A stretch of 64,000 nucleotides of DNA from Bradyrhizobium sp. 4 (GTDB taxonomy: Bacteria; Pseudomonadota; Alphaproteobacteria; Rhizobiales; Xanthobacteraceae), in NCBI RefSeq assembly GCF_023100905.1, contig NZ_CP064686.1, positions 3,410,001 to 3,474,000 on the forward strand, read 5' to 3'. The notes under the pieces were generated by a model. That model saw only the letters and a list, made by a program, of their open reading frames with translations, was not told the DNA's origin and made no database searches. The position numbers were made by a program, and so were the translations under genes. Position 1 is the first letter of the stretch. Each line of letters opens with the position of its first letter. Of the stretch, positions 7,648 to 15,939 are shown piece by piece.

Positions 7648-8001
7648 TTGCCCAACATCATCTACGGCATCAAGAACTGCGACACCATGAAGAAGGCGCG
7701 CGCCTGGCTCGACACCCATGGCGTCGCCTACACGTTCCACGACTACAAGGCGACGGGGGTGGAGAAGGACAAGCTCAAGCAGTGGAGCGACAAGGTCGGT
7801 TGGGAGACGCTGCTCAATCGCGCCGGAACGACCTTCAAGAAATTGCCCGATGCCGACAAGGAAGGCCTCTCGGAGAAAAAGGCACTGGCGTTGATGCTAG
7901 CGCAACCATCGATGATCAAGCGGCCGGTGCTTGAAGTTGCCGGCAAGCTGCTGGTCGGCTTCAAGCCGGACGTCTATGCCAAGGAAGTCACGACCAAGTA
8001 A
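7648..8001 (+). CDS. ArsC/Spx-family (YffB-like) reductase
   Basis: A 117-residue protein using a TTG start at 7648, preceded by GCGAGGAC with good spacing. It then reads LPNIIYGIKNCDTMKKARAW, the exact family N-terminus; the open frame upstream is not family-like. It has the thioredoxin-like fold of the YffB branch of the ArsC family: a single catalytic cysteine (KNC at residue 10) with no second cysteine, and the conserved arginine in MIKRPVLE. YffB-type proteins are probably glutathione-dependent thiol reductases, not arsenate reductases. No arsenic genes are nearby. Confidence 0.88.
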   Translation: MPNIIYGIKNCDTMKKARAWLDTHGVAYTFHDYKATGVEKDKLKQWSDKVGWETLLNRAGTTFKKLPDADKEGLSEKKALALMLAQPSMIKRPVLEVAGKLLVGFKPDVYAKEVTTK

Positions 8002-8040
8002 GTCACGACCAAGGAAGCCGCCGCCAAATCGCGCTGACCG

Positions 8041-8688
8041 CTAGTTCAGCTCGATGATCTCGGTGGGAACGCCGGAGCACTGCTGGTCCACGAACTCGAC
8101 CAACTCGGCCGGCGCGATGCGGCCGGGCGTGCGATGGAACAGGTCCCGATTGATCACCGCGCGCAATCTCGAGCGCGGCAGCGCGTCATTTCCGCGCATC
8201 AGATTCTTGATCTCGAAGCCGCCGTCCTCGCAGAAGGTCTTGAGCGACGCGATGACGTGACAGACCTTGCCGTCGGTCTGGAACGGCAGCAGCAGGCGCT
8301 CATAGGCGACGATACGGCCGTAGATGTCATCGACGTCGGCAACGCTGTAGACAGGCAGCCCGCGCGCCATGCATTCATGATAGACCGGCATCACCAGGGG
8401 CGCGAGACGCGGCCCGATATAGTCGTCGAGCAGAGCGCCCTTGCCGGTGTGTCCATAGGCCCGCGAGATGCGCGTACCTTCGCTCTGAATGGTTAGACGC
8501 GGCGTCGGCGTCGACATGTCCACCGTATAATAGATCAGATCGGAGAGCTCTTCCTCGAGCCGCGCAGGCTGGTACTCCCAGATCGCCGGGGTCGTCTGCT
8601 GGCGCGCATAAAGCCGCAGCCACGTGTTCAGGAGATCACGCTGCCTGATCGACTTGACCACGGAAGGAGCCGCGCTTGCAAAATCCAA
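8041..8688 (-). CDS. PAS_5 domain protein
   Basis: A 215-residue soluble protein with no signal peptide. The central region (about residues 35-160) is the PAS_5 type (PF07310) found almost only in alphaproteobacteria: SDLIYYTVDMSTPTPRLTI, GHTGKGALLDDYIGPRLAPLVMPVYHECMARGLPVYSV, and YERLLLPFQTDGKVCHVIASLKTF. No histidine kinase, GGDEF or HTH output domain is attached, so it is a stand-alone sensor-like module of unknown partner. It stands alone, convergent with the ArsC-family gene. The palindrome GGAAAATTTTCC lies 62 bases upstream of the start (8751-8762). Confidence 0.8.
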   Translation of the reverse strand: MDFASAAPSVVKSIRQRDLLNTWLRLYARQQTTPAIWEYQPARLEEELSDLIYYTVDMSTPTPRLTIQSEGTRISRAYGHTGKGALLDDYIGPRLAPLVMPVYHECMARGLPVYSVADVDDIYGRIVAYERLLLPFQTDGKVCHVIASLKTFCEDGGFEIKNLMRGNDALPRSRLRAVINRDLFHRTPGRIAPAELVEFVDQQCSGVPTEIIELN

Positions 8689-9059
8689 GGCAATATTCCC
8701 GACGAATAGAAATTCCGGACGCTTGAAACCAGCGCATGATCCTCACTGCGGGAAAATTTTCCATGAAGGCTGGCGCATGGAACGAAAGACCGTTAACGAC
8801 GGCTTGATGACCGGCGCTTTGCGAACCGGGAAGCCGGGCAGGCGCGACATCAAAACACGTCCGACTAAGGGAGCATAAGTCTCCCGGCCGGAGGCCTGAC
8901 CTGCTCAGCTTTCCGCCTTGCCTAACCCCCGTCACCTCCGGCATATTCCGCGCCCGGAGGCGGCGTTCCGGATGGGCTCCAGGGAGTGGCTCCAAGGCCT
9001 CCGGAAAGCCGAAGCAACAAGGATAGCCACGCGCGTTGTGCGGGCAGGGGGAAAACTGT
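8689..9059. other. 371-base intergenic region before the liv operon
   Basis: A divergent control region between the PAS_5 gene and livG. It contains the 12-base palindrome GGAAAATTTTCC at 8751-8762 and several copies of the words CCGGAGGC or GCCTCCGG between about 8887 and 9006, which can pair with one another. A small frame across 8790-8878 has no ribosome site and no family character, so I do not call it. No promoter is convincing by eye. Confidence 0.6.
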
Positions 9060-9815
9060 TTGGCCGATGAGTTCATTCTCGAAACGGAAGGCTTGACCAA
9101 GGAGTTCGCGGGCTTCTTCGCCGTCCGCGACGTTGCGCTCAAGGTTCGCCGTGGGAGCATTCACGCGTTGATCGGCCCGAACGGCGCCGGGAAGACGACG
9201 TGCTTCAATCTTTTGACCAAGTTCCTCAAACCGTCTGCCGGAAAAATCCTGTACAAGGGGCAGGACATCACCGCGATGGCGCCCGCCGACGTGGCCCGCC
9301 TGGGGCTCGTGCGCTCGTTCCAGATTTCGGCAGTATTTCCCCATCTCACCGCGCTGGAAAACGTCCGCGTCGCGCTTCAGCGCCAGCACGGCAGCTCTTT
9401 CGATTTCTGGCGCTCAAAGTCCGTGCTCAACCAGTTCAACGATCGCGCGCGCGAGCTGTTGAACGATGTCGGCCTCAGCGAGTTTTCCAATACGCCCGCG
9501 GTCGAGATGCCCTACGGGCGCAAGCGCGCACTGGAGATCGCAACCACGCTCGCGCTCGACCCCGAGATGATGCTGCTGGACGAGCCGATGGCCGGCATGG
9601 GCCACGAGGACATCGATAAGATCGCGGCGCTGATCAAGCGCATCTCCGCGAAATACACCATCCTGATGGTTGAGCATAATCTGAGCGTCGTGGCCAATCT
9701 CTCCGACATCATCACCGTGTTGACGCGCGGACAGGTGCTGGCGCAGGGCCATTACAGCGAGCTCACCAAGGACGAACGCGTCAAGGAAGCCTATCTGGGA
9801 GCCGGTCATGGCTGA
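9060..9815 (+). CDS. livG: Branched-chain amino-acid-type ABC transporter ATP-binding protein (LivG-like)
   Basis: A 251-residue ATPase starting at a TTG (9060) with a strong AGGGGG site 9 bases upstream. Walker A is GPNGAGKTT (39-47) and Walker B is MMLLDEPMAGM, with a switch histidine in MVEHNLSVV. The signature loop reads PYGRKRALEIA rather than LSGGQ, as is normal for the LivG branch. It is the first gene of the livG-livF-binding protein-livH-livM operon and overlaps livF by 8 bases. The substrate could be an amino acid, urea or an aromatic acid, since the HAAT family is broad. Confidence 0.92.
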   Translation: MADEFILETEGLTKEFAGFFAVRDVALKVRRGSIHALIGPNGAGKTTCFNLLTKFLKPSAGKILYKGQDITAMAPADVARLGLVRSFQISAVFPHLTALENVRVALQRQHGSSFDFWRSKSVLNQFNDRARELLNDVGLSEFSNTPAVEMPYGRKRALEIATTLALDPEMMLLDEPMAGMGHEDIDKIAALIKRISAKYTILMVEHNLSVVANLSDIITVLTRGQVLAQGHYSELTKDERVKEAYLGAGHG

Positions 9816-10554
9816 GACTGCGACGGCGGACGCTCCTGCAAAGGCCGCGAGCGGCGGCAACCTGCTCCAGGTCCGCAACCTGGAAGCCTGGTACGGCGAG
9901 TCTCACATCCTGCACGGGATCAACTTCGACGTGAACGCGGGCGAGGTCGTCACCCTGCTCGGGCGCAACGGCGCCGGCAAGACCACCACGCTGAAGTCGA
10001 TCATGGGCATCATCGGCAAGCGCACCGGCTCGGTGAAGTTCAACAACCAGGACATCATCCGCACGACCTCGGACAAGATCGCGCGAATGGGAATCGCGTT
10101 CTGCCCGGAGGAGCGTGGAATTTTCGCCAGCCTCGACGTGCGGGAGAACCTGCTGTTGCCACCGGTGGTGCGTCCCGGCGGATTGCCGCTCGAGCAGATC
10201 TTCGATCTGTTTCCGAACCTGAAGGAACGGCTCAACAGCCAGGGAACCAAGCTCTCCGGCGGCGAGCAGCAGATGCTTGCGATCGCGCGCATCCTGCGCA
10301 CCGGCGCGAACTTCCTGATGCTGGACGAGCCGACCGAGGGTCTCGCGCCCGTCATCATCCAGCAGATCGGCCACACCATTGCGCGGCTCAAGAAGGAGGG
10401 TTTTACGATCCTCCTGGTCGAGCAGAACTTCCGGTTCGCATCCACCGTCGCCGACCGCTATTACGTGGTCGAGCACGGCAAGATCATTGACGGATTTTCC
10501 AATGCGGAGCTTGCCGCCAACATGGACAAGCTCCACACCTATCTCGGCGTCTAG
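9808..10554 (+). CDS. livF: Branched-chain amino-acid-type ABC transporter ATP-binding protein (LivF-like)
   Basis: A 248-residue ATPase overlapping livG by 8 bases. Walker A is GRNGAGKTTTLKSI, the signature is LSGGEQQML, Walker B is FLMLDEPTEGLAP and the switch histidine region is ILLVEQNFRFA, where Q replaces H as usual in LivF. About 20 disordered Ala-rich residues precede the domain (MAETATADAPAKAASGG). With LivG it forms the nucleotide-binding pair that drives the LivH-LivM channel. The binding-protein gene follows after 33 bases. Confidence 0.92.
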   Translation: MAETATADAPAKAASGGNLLQVRNLEAWYGESHILHGINFDVNAGEVVTLLGRNGAGKTTTLKSIMGIIGKRTGSVKFNNQDIIRTTSDKIARMGIAFCPEERGIFASLDVRENLLLPPVVRPGGLPLEQIFDLFPNLKERLNSQGTKLSGGEQQMLAIARILRTGANFLMLDEPTEGLAPVIIQQIGHTIARLKKEGFTILLVEQNFRFASTVADRYYVVEHGKIIDGFSNAELAANMDKLHTYLGV

Positions 10555-10587
10555 AACGGCCAACAAGAAGATTCATAGGGAAGTAGC

Positions 10588-11811
10588 ATGATGACAAAGT
10601 CGATTGCGTCGTTTCTGCTCGGCACGGCGCTGGCCGTGACCGCCACCGGTGCAGCTTTCGCGCAGGACAAGACCGTCAAGATCGGCGCGCTGTCCGATCA
10701 GTCCGGGCTCTATGCCGATCTCGGCGGACCGGGCTCGACGCTCGCCGCGCAGATGGCCATTGAAGATTCCGGTCTGGCTGCGAAGGGCTGGAAGATCGAC
10801 ATCATTTCGGGTGATCACCAGAACAAGCCCGACATCGGCACCGCGATCGCGCGGCAATGGTTCGACGTCGACAAGGTCGACGTCATCGTCGACGTGCCGA
10901 ATTCCGGCGTGGCGCTCGCGGTCAACAACGTCATCAAGGAAAAGAACGGCGTCTATATCAACTCGGGCGCGGCGACCTCGGATTTAACCAACGCGCAGTG
11001 CTCACCCAACACCGTGCACTGGACCTACGACACCTACATGCTGGCTCACACCACCGGCCAGGCGCTGGTGAAGGCCGGCGGCGACACCTGGTTCTTCCTG
11101 ACCGCGGACTACGCCTTCGGCGCGGCGCTGGAGCGCGACACCACCGCTGTCGTTACCGCAAATGGCGGCAAGGTGGTCGGCGGCGTCAAGCACCCGCTCA
11201 ACACGCCGGACTTCTCGTCCTTCCTGCTTCAGGCGCAGGCCTCCAAGGCCAAGATCATCGGCCTTGCCAATGCCGGCGGCGACACCACCAACACGATCAA
11301 GCAGGCGGCCGAGTTCGGCATCGTCAAGGGCGGCCAGAAGCTCGCAGCGCTGCTGCTGTTCCTCACCGACGTCAAGGCGATCGGGCTCGAGACCGCACAG
11401 GGCCTCAACTTCACCGAGACCTTCTACTGGGACATGAACGACCAGACCCGGGCGTTCTCGAAGCGCTTCGCCGAGAAGATGAAGAACAACGCGCCGCCCA
11501 CCATGGTGCAGGCCGGCGTCTATGCGGGCGTGCGTCACTATTTCAAGGCACTCGAAGCGCTCGGCGGCAACCCGCATGACGGCGCCAAGGTCGTCGAGAA
11601 GATGAAGTCGATGCCGACGGAAGACGATCTGTTCGGCAAGGGCGAGATTCAGCCCAACGGCCGCACCATCCACAATGCCTATCTGTTCGAGGTGAAGAAG
11701 CCCTCCGAGTCCAAGGGACCCTGGGATTTCTACAAGCTGGTCGGCACGGTGCCGGGCGACCAGGCCTTCACGCCGCTGTCCGAGAGCAAGTGCGCTCTGT
11801 TGAAGAAGTAA
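10588..11811 (+). CDS. Liv-type ABC transporter substrate-binding protein
   Basis: A 407-residue periplasmic protein with a signal peptide of about 26 residues ending in GAAFA before QDKTVKIG. It has the Peripla_BP_6 (LivJ/K-like) fold: SDQSGLYADLGGPGS, DIISGDHQNKPDIG, the hinge motif NSGVALAVNN and ADYAFGAALERD. It is placed between the ATPase and permease genes of the same operon, so it delivers ligand to LivH-LivM. A paralogue of nearly the same length is at 24951-26177. A strong hairpin follows the stop, probably raising the level of this gene relative to the permeases. Confidence 0.92.
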   Translation: MMTKSIASFLLGTALAVTATGAAFAQDKTVKIGALSDQSGLYADLGGPGSTLAAQMAIEDSGLAAKGWKIDIISGDHQNKPDIGTAIARQWFDVDKVDVIVDVPNSGVALAVNNVIKEKNGVYINSGAATSDLTNAQCSPNTVHWTYDTYMLAHTTGQALVKAGGDTWFFLTADYAFGAALERDTTAVVTANGGKVVGGVKHPLNTPDFSSFLLQAQASKAKIIGLANAGGDTTNTIKQAAEFGIVKGGQKLAALLLFLTDVKAIGLETAQGLNFTETFYWDMNDQTRAFSKRFAEKMKNNAPPTMVQAGVYAGVRHYFKALEALGGNPHDGAKVVEKMKSMPTEDDLFGKGEIQPNGRTIHNAYLFEVKKPSESKGPWDFYKLVGTVPGDQAFTPLSESKCALLKK

Positions 11812-11817
11812 GATAAC

Positions 11818-11845
11818 CGCCCGCAGGCCATCAGGCCTGCGGGCG
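11818..11845 (+). terminator. Hairpin after the binding-protein gene (attenuator or mRNA stabiliser)
   Basis: A perfect 12-base-pair stem, CGCCCGCAGGCC (11818-11829) with its complement at 11834-11845, encloses the 4-base loop ATCA. It starts 6 bases after the binding-protein stop and there is no T-run afterwards. Such hairpins inside ABC operons often block 3' decay or terminate part of the transcripts, giving more binding protein than permease. Confidence 0.8.
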
Positions 11846-11883
11846 ACTTTCAGGGAACGCCGAAGGGACCGGGTGCGGGATCG

Positions 11884-12747
11884 ATGCAGGCTCTTTACGC
11901 TCAGCTACTGGTGGGACTGATCAACGGCTCGTTCTACGCGCTGCTCAGTCTCGGGCTTGCCGTGATCTTCGGCATGCTCAACATCATCAATTTCGCCCAT
12001 GGCGCGCTCTATATGATGGGCGCGTTCGTCGCCTACTTCCTGCTGAACCTCGGCGGCATCAACTACTGGTGGGCGTTGCTGTTTGCACCGATCATTGTCG
12101 GCATCTTCGGCATGATCCTGGAACGGACCATGCTGCAATGGCTGACCGGGCTGGATCATCTCTACGGCCTGCTTCTGACCTTCGGCATTGCGCTGATCGT
12201 GCAGGGCGTGTTCCAGAACTATTTCGGCTCCTCCGGCCTGCCTTACGCCATTCCGGACCAGCTCAAGGGCGGCATGAATCTCGGCTTCATGTTCCTGCCG
12301 GTCTATCGCGGCTGGGTCGTCATCTTCTCGCTGGTGGTCTGCATCGCGACCTGGTTCCTGATCGAGAAGACGCGGCTCGGCGCCTATTTGCGCGCCGCTA
12401 CCGAAAACCCGACGCTGGTGCGCGCCTTCGGCGTCAACGTTCCGCGCATGATCACGTTGACCTATGGCCTCGGTGTCGGCCTTGCCGCGCTCGCCGGCGT
12501 GCTGTCGGCGCCAATCAACCAGGTGCGACCGCTGATGGGCGCCGACCTCATCATCGTGGTGTTCGCGGTGGTGGTGATCGGCGGCATGGGATCGATCATG
12601 GGCTCCATCATCACCGGCTTCGCGCTCGGTGTGATCGAGGGCCTGACCAAATATTTCTACCCCGAGGCCTCCAACACCGTCGTGTTCGTGCTGATGGTGC
12701 TGGTGCTCTTGGTGAAGCCAACGGGATTGACGGGAAGGGCGGCCTGA
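11884..12747 (+). CDS. livH: Branched-chain amino-acid-type ABC transporter permease (LivH-like)
   Basis: A 287-residue inner-membrane permease with about eight membrane segments. Family hallmarks are visible: QLLVGLINGSFYALLSLGLAV at the N-terminus (shown here in two parts, QLLVGLINGSF and YALLSLGLAV), GMLNIINFAHGALYMMGAF, and the coupling stretch GAYLRAATENPTLVRAFGVN. The C-terminal VVVIGGMGSIMGSIITG is also typical. It follows the hairpin at 11818-11845 and is separated from livM by one base, so they are translated together as the transport channel. Confidence 0.92.
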   Translation: MQALYAQLLVGLINGSFYALLSLGLAVIFGMLNIINFAHGALYMMGAFVAYFLLNLGGINYWWALLFAPIIVGIFGMILERTMLQWLTGLDHLYGLLLTFGIALIVQGVFQNYFGSSGLPYAIPDQLKGGMNLGFMFLPVYRGWVVIFSLVVCIATWFLIEKTRLGAYLRAATENPTLVRAFGVNVPRMITLTYGLGVGLAALAGVLSAPINQVRPLMGADLIIVVFAVVVIGGMGSIMGSIITGFALGVIEGLTKYFYPEASNTVVFVLMVLVLLVKPTGLTGRAA

Positions 12748-12748
12748 C

Positions 12749-13717
12749 ATGACAGCCTTGACGGACGACACGCTGCCGGTAACCCCGCGCGCGATCCGCG
12801 ACGAGATGATCGTCTTCGTGGTGATGGCGTTGCTGCTGGCTTCGGTGCCATTCACGGGGGTCTACCCGTTCTTCGTGATGCAGGCGCTGTGCTTCGCGCT
12901 GCTCGCCTGCGCCTTTAACCTGCTGATCGGCTATGGCGGTTTGCTGTCCTTCGGCCATGCGATGTTCCTGGGCACGGCCGGCTATTGCAGCGCGCATGCG
13001 CTGAAGGTGTGGGCGTTGCCGCCGGAGCTCGGCATCCTCGTCGGCGTCGCCGGTGCCTTCGTGCTCTCGCTCATCACGGGCTATATCTCGATCCGCCGCC
13101 AGGGCATCTATTTCTCGATGATCACGCTGGCGCTGTCGCAGCTTCTGTACTTCATCTACCTCCAGGCCCCGTTCACCCATGGTGAAGACGGCATCCAGGG
13201 TATTCCGCAGGGCCGCATGTTCGGCGTCTTCGATCTGACCAAGCCGACCGTGCTCTACTACGTGGTTCTGGTCGGCTTCCTCGCCGGCTTCCTGCTGATC
13301 TTCCGCATCATCAACTCGCCGTTCGGCGAAGTCCTCAAGGCGATCCGCGAGAACGAGCCGCGCGCGATCTCGCTGGGTTACCGCACCGATCAGTACAAGT
13401 TCCTGGCTTTCGTCCTGTCGGGCACGCTGGCCGGCTTTGCCGGTGCGTTGAAAGTCTTCGTGGCGCAAAACGCCTCGCTCACCGACGTGCACTGGTCGAT
13501 GTCGGGCGAAGTCGTGCTGATGACGCTGGTCGGCGGACTCGGAACCGTGTTCGGTCCCGTGGTCGGTGCCTTCGTGATCATCGCCATGCAGCAATATCTG
13601 GCGGGGTTCGGCCAGTGGGTGACCGTGATCCAGGGCTCGATCTTCGTGATCTGCGTGCTCACCTTCCGCCGCGGCGTCATCGGCGAAATCGCGCATTACT
13701 TCCGGCGGTCGCTGTAA
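12749..13717 (+). CDS. livM: Branched-chain amino-acid-type ABC transporter permease (LivM-like)
   Basis: A 322-residue polytopic permease starting one base after livH. The LivM signature is present: CAFNLLIGYGGLLSFGHAMF, ITGYISIRRQGIYFSMITLA, and the coupling helix GEVLKAIRENEPRAISLGY. The C-terminal GGLGTVFGPVVGAFVI is typical. It completes the transporter with LivH, LivG, LivF and the binding protein. It is the last gene of the operon; no convincing T-tailed terminator is visible before the Pho box of the next unit. Confidence 0.92.
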   Translation: MTALTDDTLPVTPRAIRDEMIVFVVMALLLASVPFTGVYPFFVMQALCFALLACAFNLLIGYGGLLSFGHAMFLGTAGYCSAHALKVWALPPELGILVGVAGAFVLSLITGYISIRRQGIYFSMITLALSQLLYFIYLQAPFTHGEDGIQGIPQGRMFGVFDLTKPTVLYYVVLVGFLAGFLLIFRIINSPFGEVLKAIRENEPRAISLGYRTDQYKFLAFVLSGTLAGFAGALKVFVAQNASLTDVHWSMSGEVVLMTLVGGLGTVFGPVVGAFVIIAMQQYLAGFGQWVTVIQGSIFVICVLTFRRGVIGEIAHYFRRSL

Positions 13718-13814
13718 GTCATTGATATAATAGAAGATAGGCTGACGCGCGAAAGCGGTGGATGATCCGGCTCCACGGGCGTGAGGTGGCACGCGCGTGG
13801 ATCGAAAATGGTCT

Positions 13815-13832
13815 ATGACAGTTTCATGACGG
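13815..13832 (-). promoter_or_regulatory. Pho box (PhoB-binding site) upstream of the DUF47-pit operon
   Basis: Read on the minus strand the site is CCGTCAT-GAAA-CTGTCAT, two direct repeats with a 4-base spacer, matching the alphaproteobacterial Pho box CTGTCAT-N4-CTGTCAT at 13 of 14 repeat positions. It lies 48 bases before the DUF47 start. In Sinorhizobium the homologous orfA-pit operon is repressed by PhoB under phosphate starvation, so the same control is likely here. The repeats lie on the opposite strand to the operon. Confidence 0.7.
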
Positions 13833-13880
13833 CCCGCTCGGGCCAGGCCATTATCCAACCGAACCGGTAGTCTCTCTCCC

Positions 13881-14525
13881 ATGATGCGATTGTTTCGCGC
13901 TTTCCTGCCCAAGGAAGAACGGTTCTTCGACCTGTTCGACCGCCACGCCCAGACCGTGATCCAGGGCTCGATCGCGCTCCAGAGCATGCTCAACGGGGGT
14001 GAGGAGACGCCGGTCTATTGCCAGCGCGTCAACCAGTTCGAGAACGATGCCGACAACATCACCCGTGAGGTGCTGACGGCGGTGCGCCGGACCTTCATCA
14101 CCCCGTTCGACCGTGGCGACATCAAGAACCTGATCACCTCGATGGACGACGCCATCGACCAGATGCAGCAGACCGCCAAGGCCGTGATGCTGTTCGAGGT
14201 CCGCAGCTTCGAGCCGCCCATGCGGGAGATCGGCGGGCTTCTGATCGAATGCGCCAATCTGGTCGGCCGTGCGCTGCCGTTGATGCAGAAGATCGGCCAG
14301 AACGTGGCCATGCTGACCGCGATCACGGAAGAGCTGGGCAAGCTGGAAGGCCGCGTCGACGATCTCCATGATATCGGGCTGAAGGAACTGTTCCTCAAGC
14401 ATCGCAACGGCAACGCGATGGATTTCATCGTCGGCGCGGAGATCTACGACCATCTCGAGAAGGTCGCCGACCGCTTCGACGACGTCGCGAACGAGATCAA
14501 CAGCATCGTCATCGAGCAAGTTTAG
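13881..14525 (+). CDS. DUF47 (PhoU-like) protein, Pit accessory
   Basis: A 214-residue, mostly helical protein of the DUF47/PhoU_div family. Recognisable segments are MRLFRAFLPKEERFFDLFD at the start, ENDADNITREVLTAVRRTF, and ITPFDRGDIKNLITSMDDAID with metal-binding acidic residues. It lies 16 bases before pit, the standard gene pair in rhizobia (orfA-pit), where it is thought to modulate the phosphate transporter. A Pho box precedes it. An ATG one codon later (13884) is an equal start candidate. Confidence 0.9.
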   Translation: MMRLFRAFLPKEERFFDLFDRHAQTVIQGSIALQSMLNGGEETPVYCQRVNQFENDADNITREVLTAVRRTFITPFDRGDIKNLITSMDDAIDQMQQTAKAVMLFEVRSFEPPMREIGGLLIECANLVGRALPLMQKIGQNVAMLTAITEELGKLEGRVDDLHDIGLKELFLKHRNGNAMDFIVGAEIYDHLEKVADRFDDVANEINSIVIEQV

Positions 14526-14541
14526 GGCAGGGGACCGCGCC

Positions 14542-15549
14542 GTGGATGTTGCGTTGGGTCTTCCCGTCCTGGTCGGACTGATCGCCGTCGCGCTGCTGTT
14601 CGACTTCCTGAACGGCCTGCACGACGCCGCCAATTCGATCGCGACCATCGTCTCGACCCGCGTGCTGCGGCCGCAATACGCGGTGTTCTGGGCCGCCTTC
14701 TTCAATTTCGTCGCCTTCATGGTGTTCGGGCTGCACGTCGCCCAGACCATCGGCACCGGCATCATCGATCCCGCGATCGTGGATGCCCAGGTGATCTTCG
14801 CTGCGCTGGTCGGCGCCATCGTCTGGAACCTGGTGACATGGGCGCTCGGCATCCCATCGTCCTCGTCGCACGCATTGATCGGAGGCTTGTTTGGTGCCGG
14901 CGTGGCCAAAGCGGGCCTTTCGGCGGTGGTCTGGAGCGGATTGTCCAAGACGGTGATCGCCATCGTGCTGTCTCCGCTCGTCGGCTTTCTGCTCGCGATG
15001 GTGCTGGTTGCGATCGTCTCCTGGGCCTCGGTGCGCTCCACGCCCTTTGCCGTGGATCGCGCCTTCCGCATCCTGCAATTCGCCTCCGCCTCGCTCTATT
15101 CGCTCGGCCACGGCGGCAACGACGCGCAGAAGACCATGGGCATCATCGCCGTGCTGCTCTATTCGCAGGGCCAGCTCGGCGGCGAATTCTTCGTCCCCTT
15201 CTGGGTGGTGCTTTCGTGCCAGGCCGCAATGGCGATGGGGACGCTGATGGGCGGCTGGCGCATCGTTCGGACCATGGGCCTGCGCATCACCAAGCTAACC
15301 CCGATGCAGGGCTTTTGCGCCGAGACCGGCGGTGCCGCGACCCTGTTCATGGCGACCTTCCTCGGCGTTCCCGTCTCGACCACCCACACCATCACCGGCG
15401 CCATCGTCGGTGTCGGCGCCGCCCGGCGCCTCTCGGCGGTGCGCTGGAACGTCGCCAGTTCGATCGTCTATGCCTGGGTGATCACGATGCCGGCCTCGGC
15501 CATCGTCGCCGCGCTCTCCTGGTGGGCGGTCAAGATCTTCGTCAGGTAA
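14542..15549 (+). CDS. pit: Low-affinity inorganic phosphate transporter Pit
   Basis: A 335-residue membrane protein starting at a GTG preceded by GGCAGGGGA. It shows both copies of the PiT family signature: FDFLNGLHDAANSIATIVST near the N-terminus and SLGHGGNDAQKTMGIIAVLL in the second half, each with the GxND or DAAN-type core. About ten membrane segments are present. It imports phosphate, probably as metal-phosphate complex, using the proton gradient. It is the second gene of the DUF47-pit operon. Its last 8 bases overlap the 3' end of the convergent gdx gene. Confidence 0.93.
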   Translation: MDVALGLPVLVGLIAVALLFDFLNGLHDAANSIATIVSTRVLRPQYAVFWAAFFNFVAFMVFGLHVAQTIGTGIIDPAIVDAQVIFAALVGAIVWNLVTWALGIPSSSSHALIGGLFGAGVAKAGLSAVVWSGLSKTVIAIVLSPLVGFLLAMVLVAIVSWASVRSTPFAVDRAFRILQFASASLYSLGHGGNDAQKTMGIIAVLLYSQGQLGGEFFVPFWVVLSCQAAMAMGTLMGGWRIVRTMGLRITKLTPMQGFCAETGGAATLFMATFLGVPVSTTHTITGAIVGVGAARRLSAVRWNVASSIVYAWVITMPASAIVAALSWWAVKIFVR

Positions 15550-15856
15550 CCAGCTTCAGCCCGACAATCCCGGCGACGATCAGCCCGATGCTGGCGAGGC
15601 GGAACGCGGTGGCCGGCTCGCCGAACAGGATGATCCCGAGTGTCGCGGTACCGACCGCGCCGATACCGGTCCAGACGGCATAAGCGGTTCCAATCGGCAG
15701 CGATTTGAGGGCGAGCCCGAGCAGGATGATGCTGCCGGCCATGGCGCCGAGCGTGAGAACCGACGGAACGAGCTTGGTGAACCCCTCGGTATATTTGAGG
15801 CCGATCGCCCAGGAGATCTCCAGCAGACCGGCGACGAACAGGATGCTCCAGGCCAT
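15542..15856 (-). CDS. gdx: SMR-family guanidinium exporter Gdx (SugE)
   Basis: A 104-residue protein with four membrane helices. The sequence follows the Gdx/SugE branch of the small multidrug resistance family: AGLLEISWAIGLKYTEGF with the essential glutamate E13, then LKSLPIGTAYAVWTGIGAVG and GLIVAGIVGLKLVT. Gdx dimers export guanidinium ion in exchange for protons, unlike EmrE, which exports lipophilic drugs. The upstream guanidine-II riboswitch agrees with this branch. The start codon is 5 bases from a GGAGGG site. The gene converges on pit, overlapping it by 8 bases. Confidence 0.95.
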   Translation of the reverse strand: MAWSILFVAGLLEISWAIGLKYTEGFTKLVPSVLTLGAMAGSIILLGLALKSLPIGTAYAVWTGIGAVGTATLGIILFGEPATAFRLASIGLIVAGIVGLKLVT

Positions 15857-15928
15857 GACGACCCTCCATTCAAGGCAGGGTCGTCCCCGCGACTGGTGTG
15901 CTGATGGAAAGGGAAGGTCGTCCCTCCC
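15857..15928 (-). promoter_or_regulatory. Guanidine-II (mini-ykkC) riboswitch controlling gdx
   Basis: On the minus strand two short hairpins carry the hallmark ACGA loops. P1 is GGGAGGG-ACGA-CCTTCCC (15928-15911, one G-U pair) and P2 is GCGGGG-ACGA-CCCTGC (15890-15875, one G-U pair), joined by a 20-base linker. This is the guanidine-II class, known upstream of gdx/sugE. The ribosome-site stretch AGGGTCGTC (15865-15857) is exactly complementary to GACGACCCT in the P2 loop and 3' arm (15885-15877), so free RNA could hide the ribosome site and guanidine binding to P1/P2 would release it. Confidence 0.92.
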
Positions 15929-15939
15929 AACTCAAGCCC

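Noticed and set aside
7648..8001. Arsenate reductase
   Set aside because: Only one cysteine, no ars genes nearby; the YffB branch fits better.
8624..8878. An 84-codon frame opposite the PAS_5 gene start
   Set aside because: Mostly in the divergent control region, without a ribosome site or recognisable sequence.
12611..13993. A 460-codon minus-strand open frame opposite livM
   Set aside because: Rich in His, Asp, Glu and Arg as expected for a complement of a membrane-protein gene; livM has full motifs.
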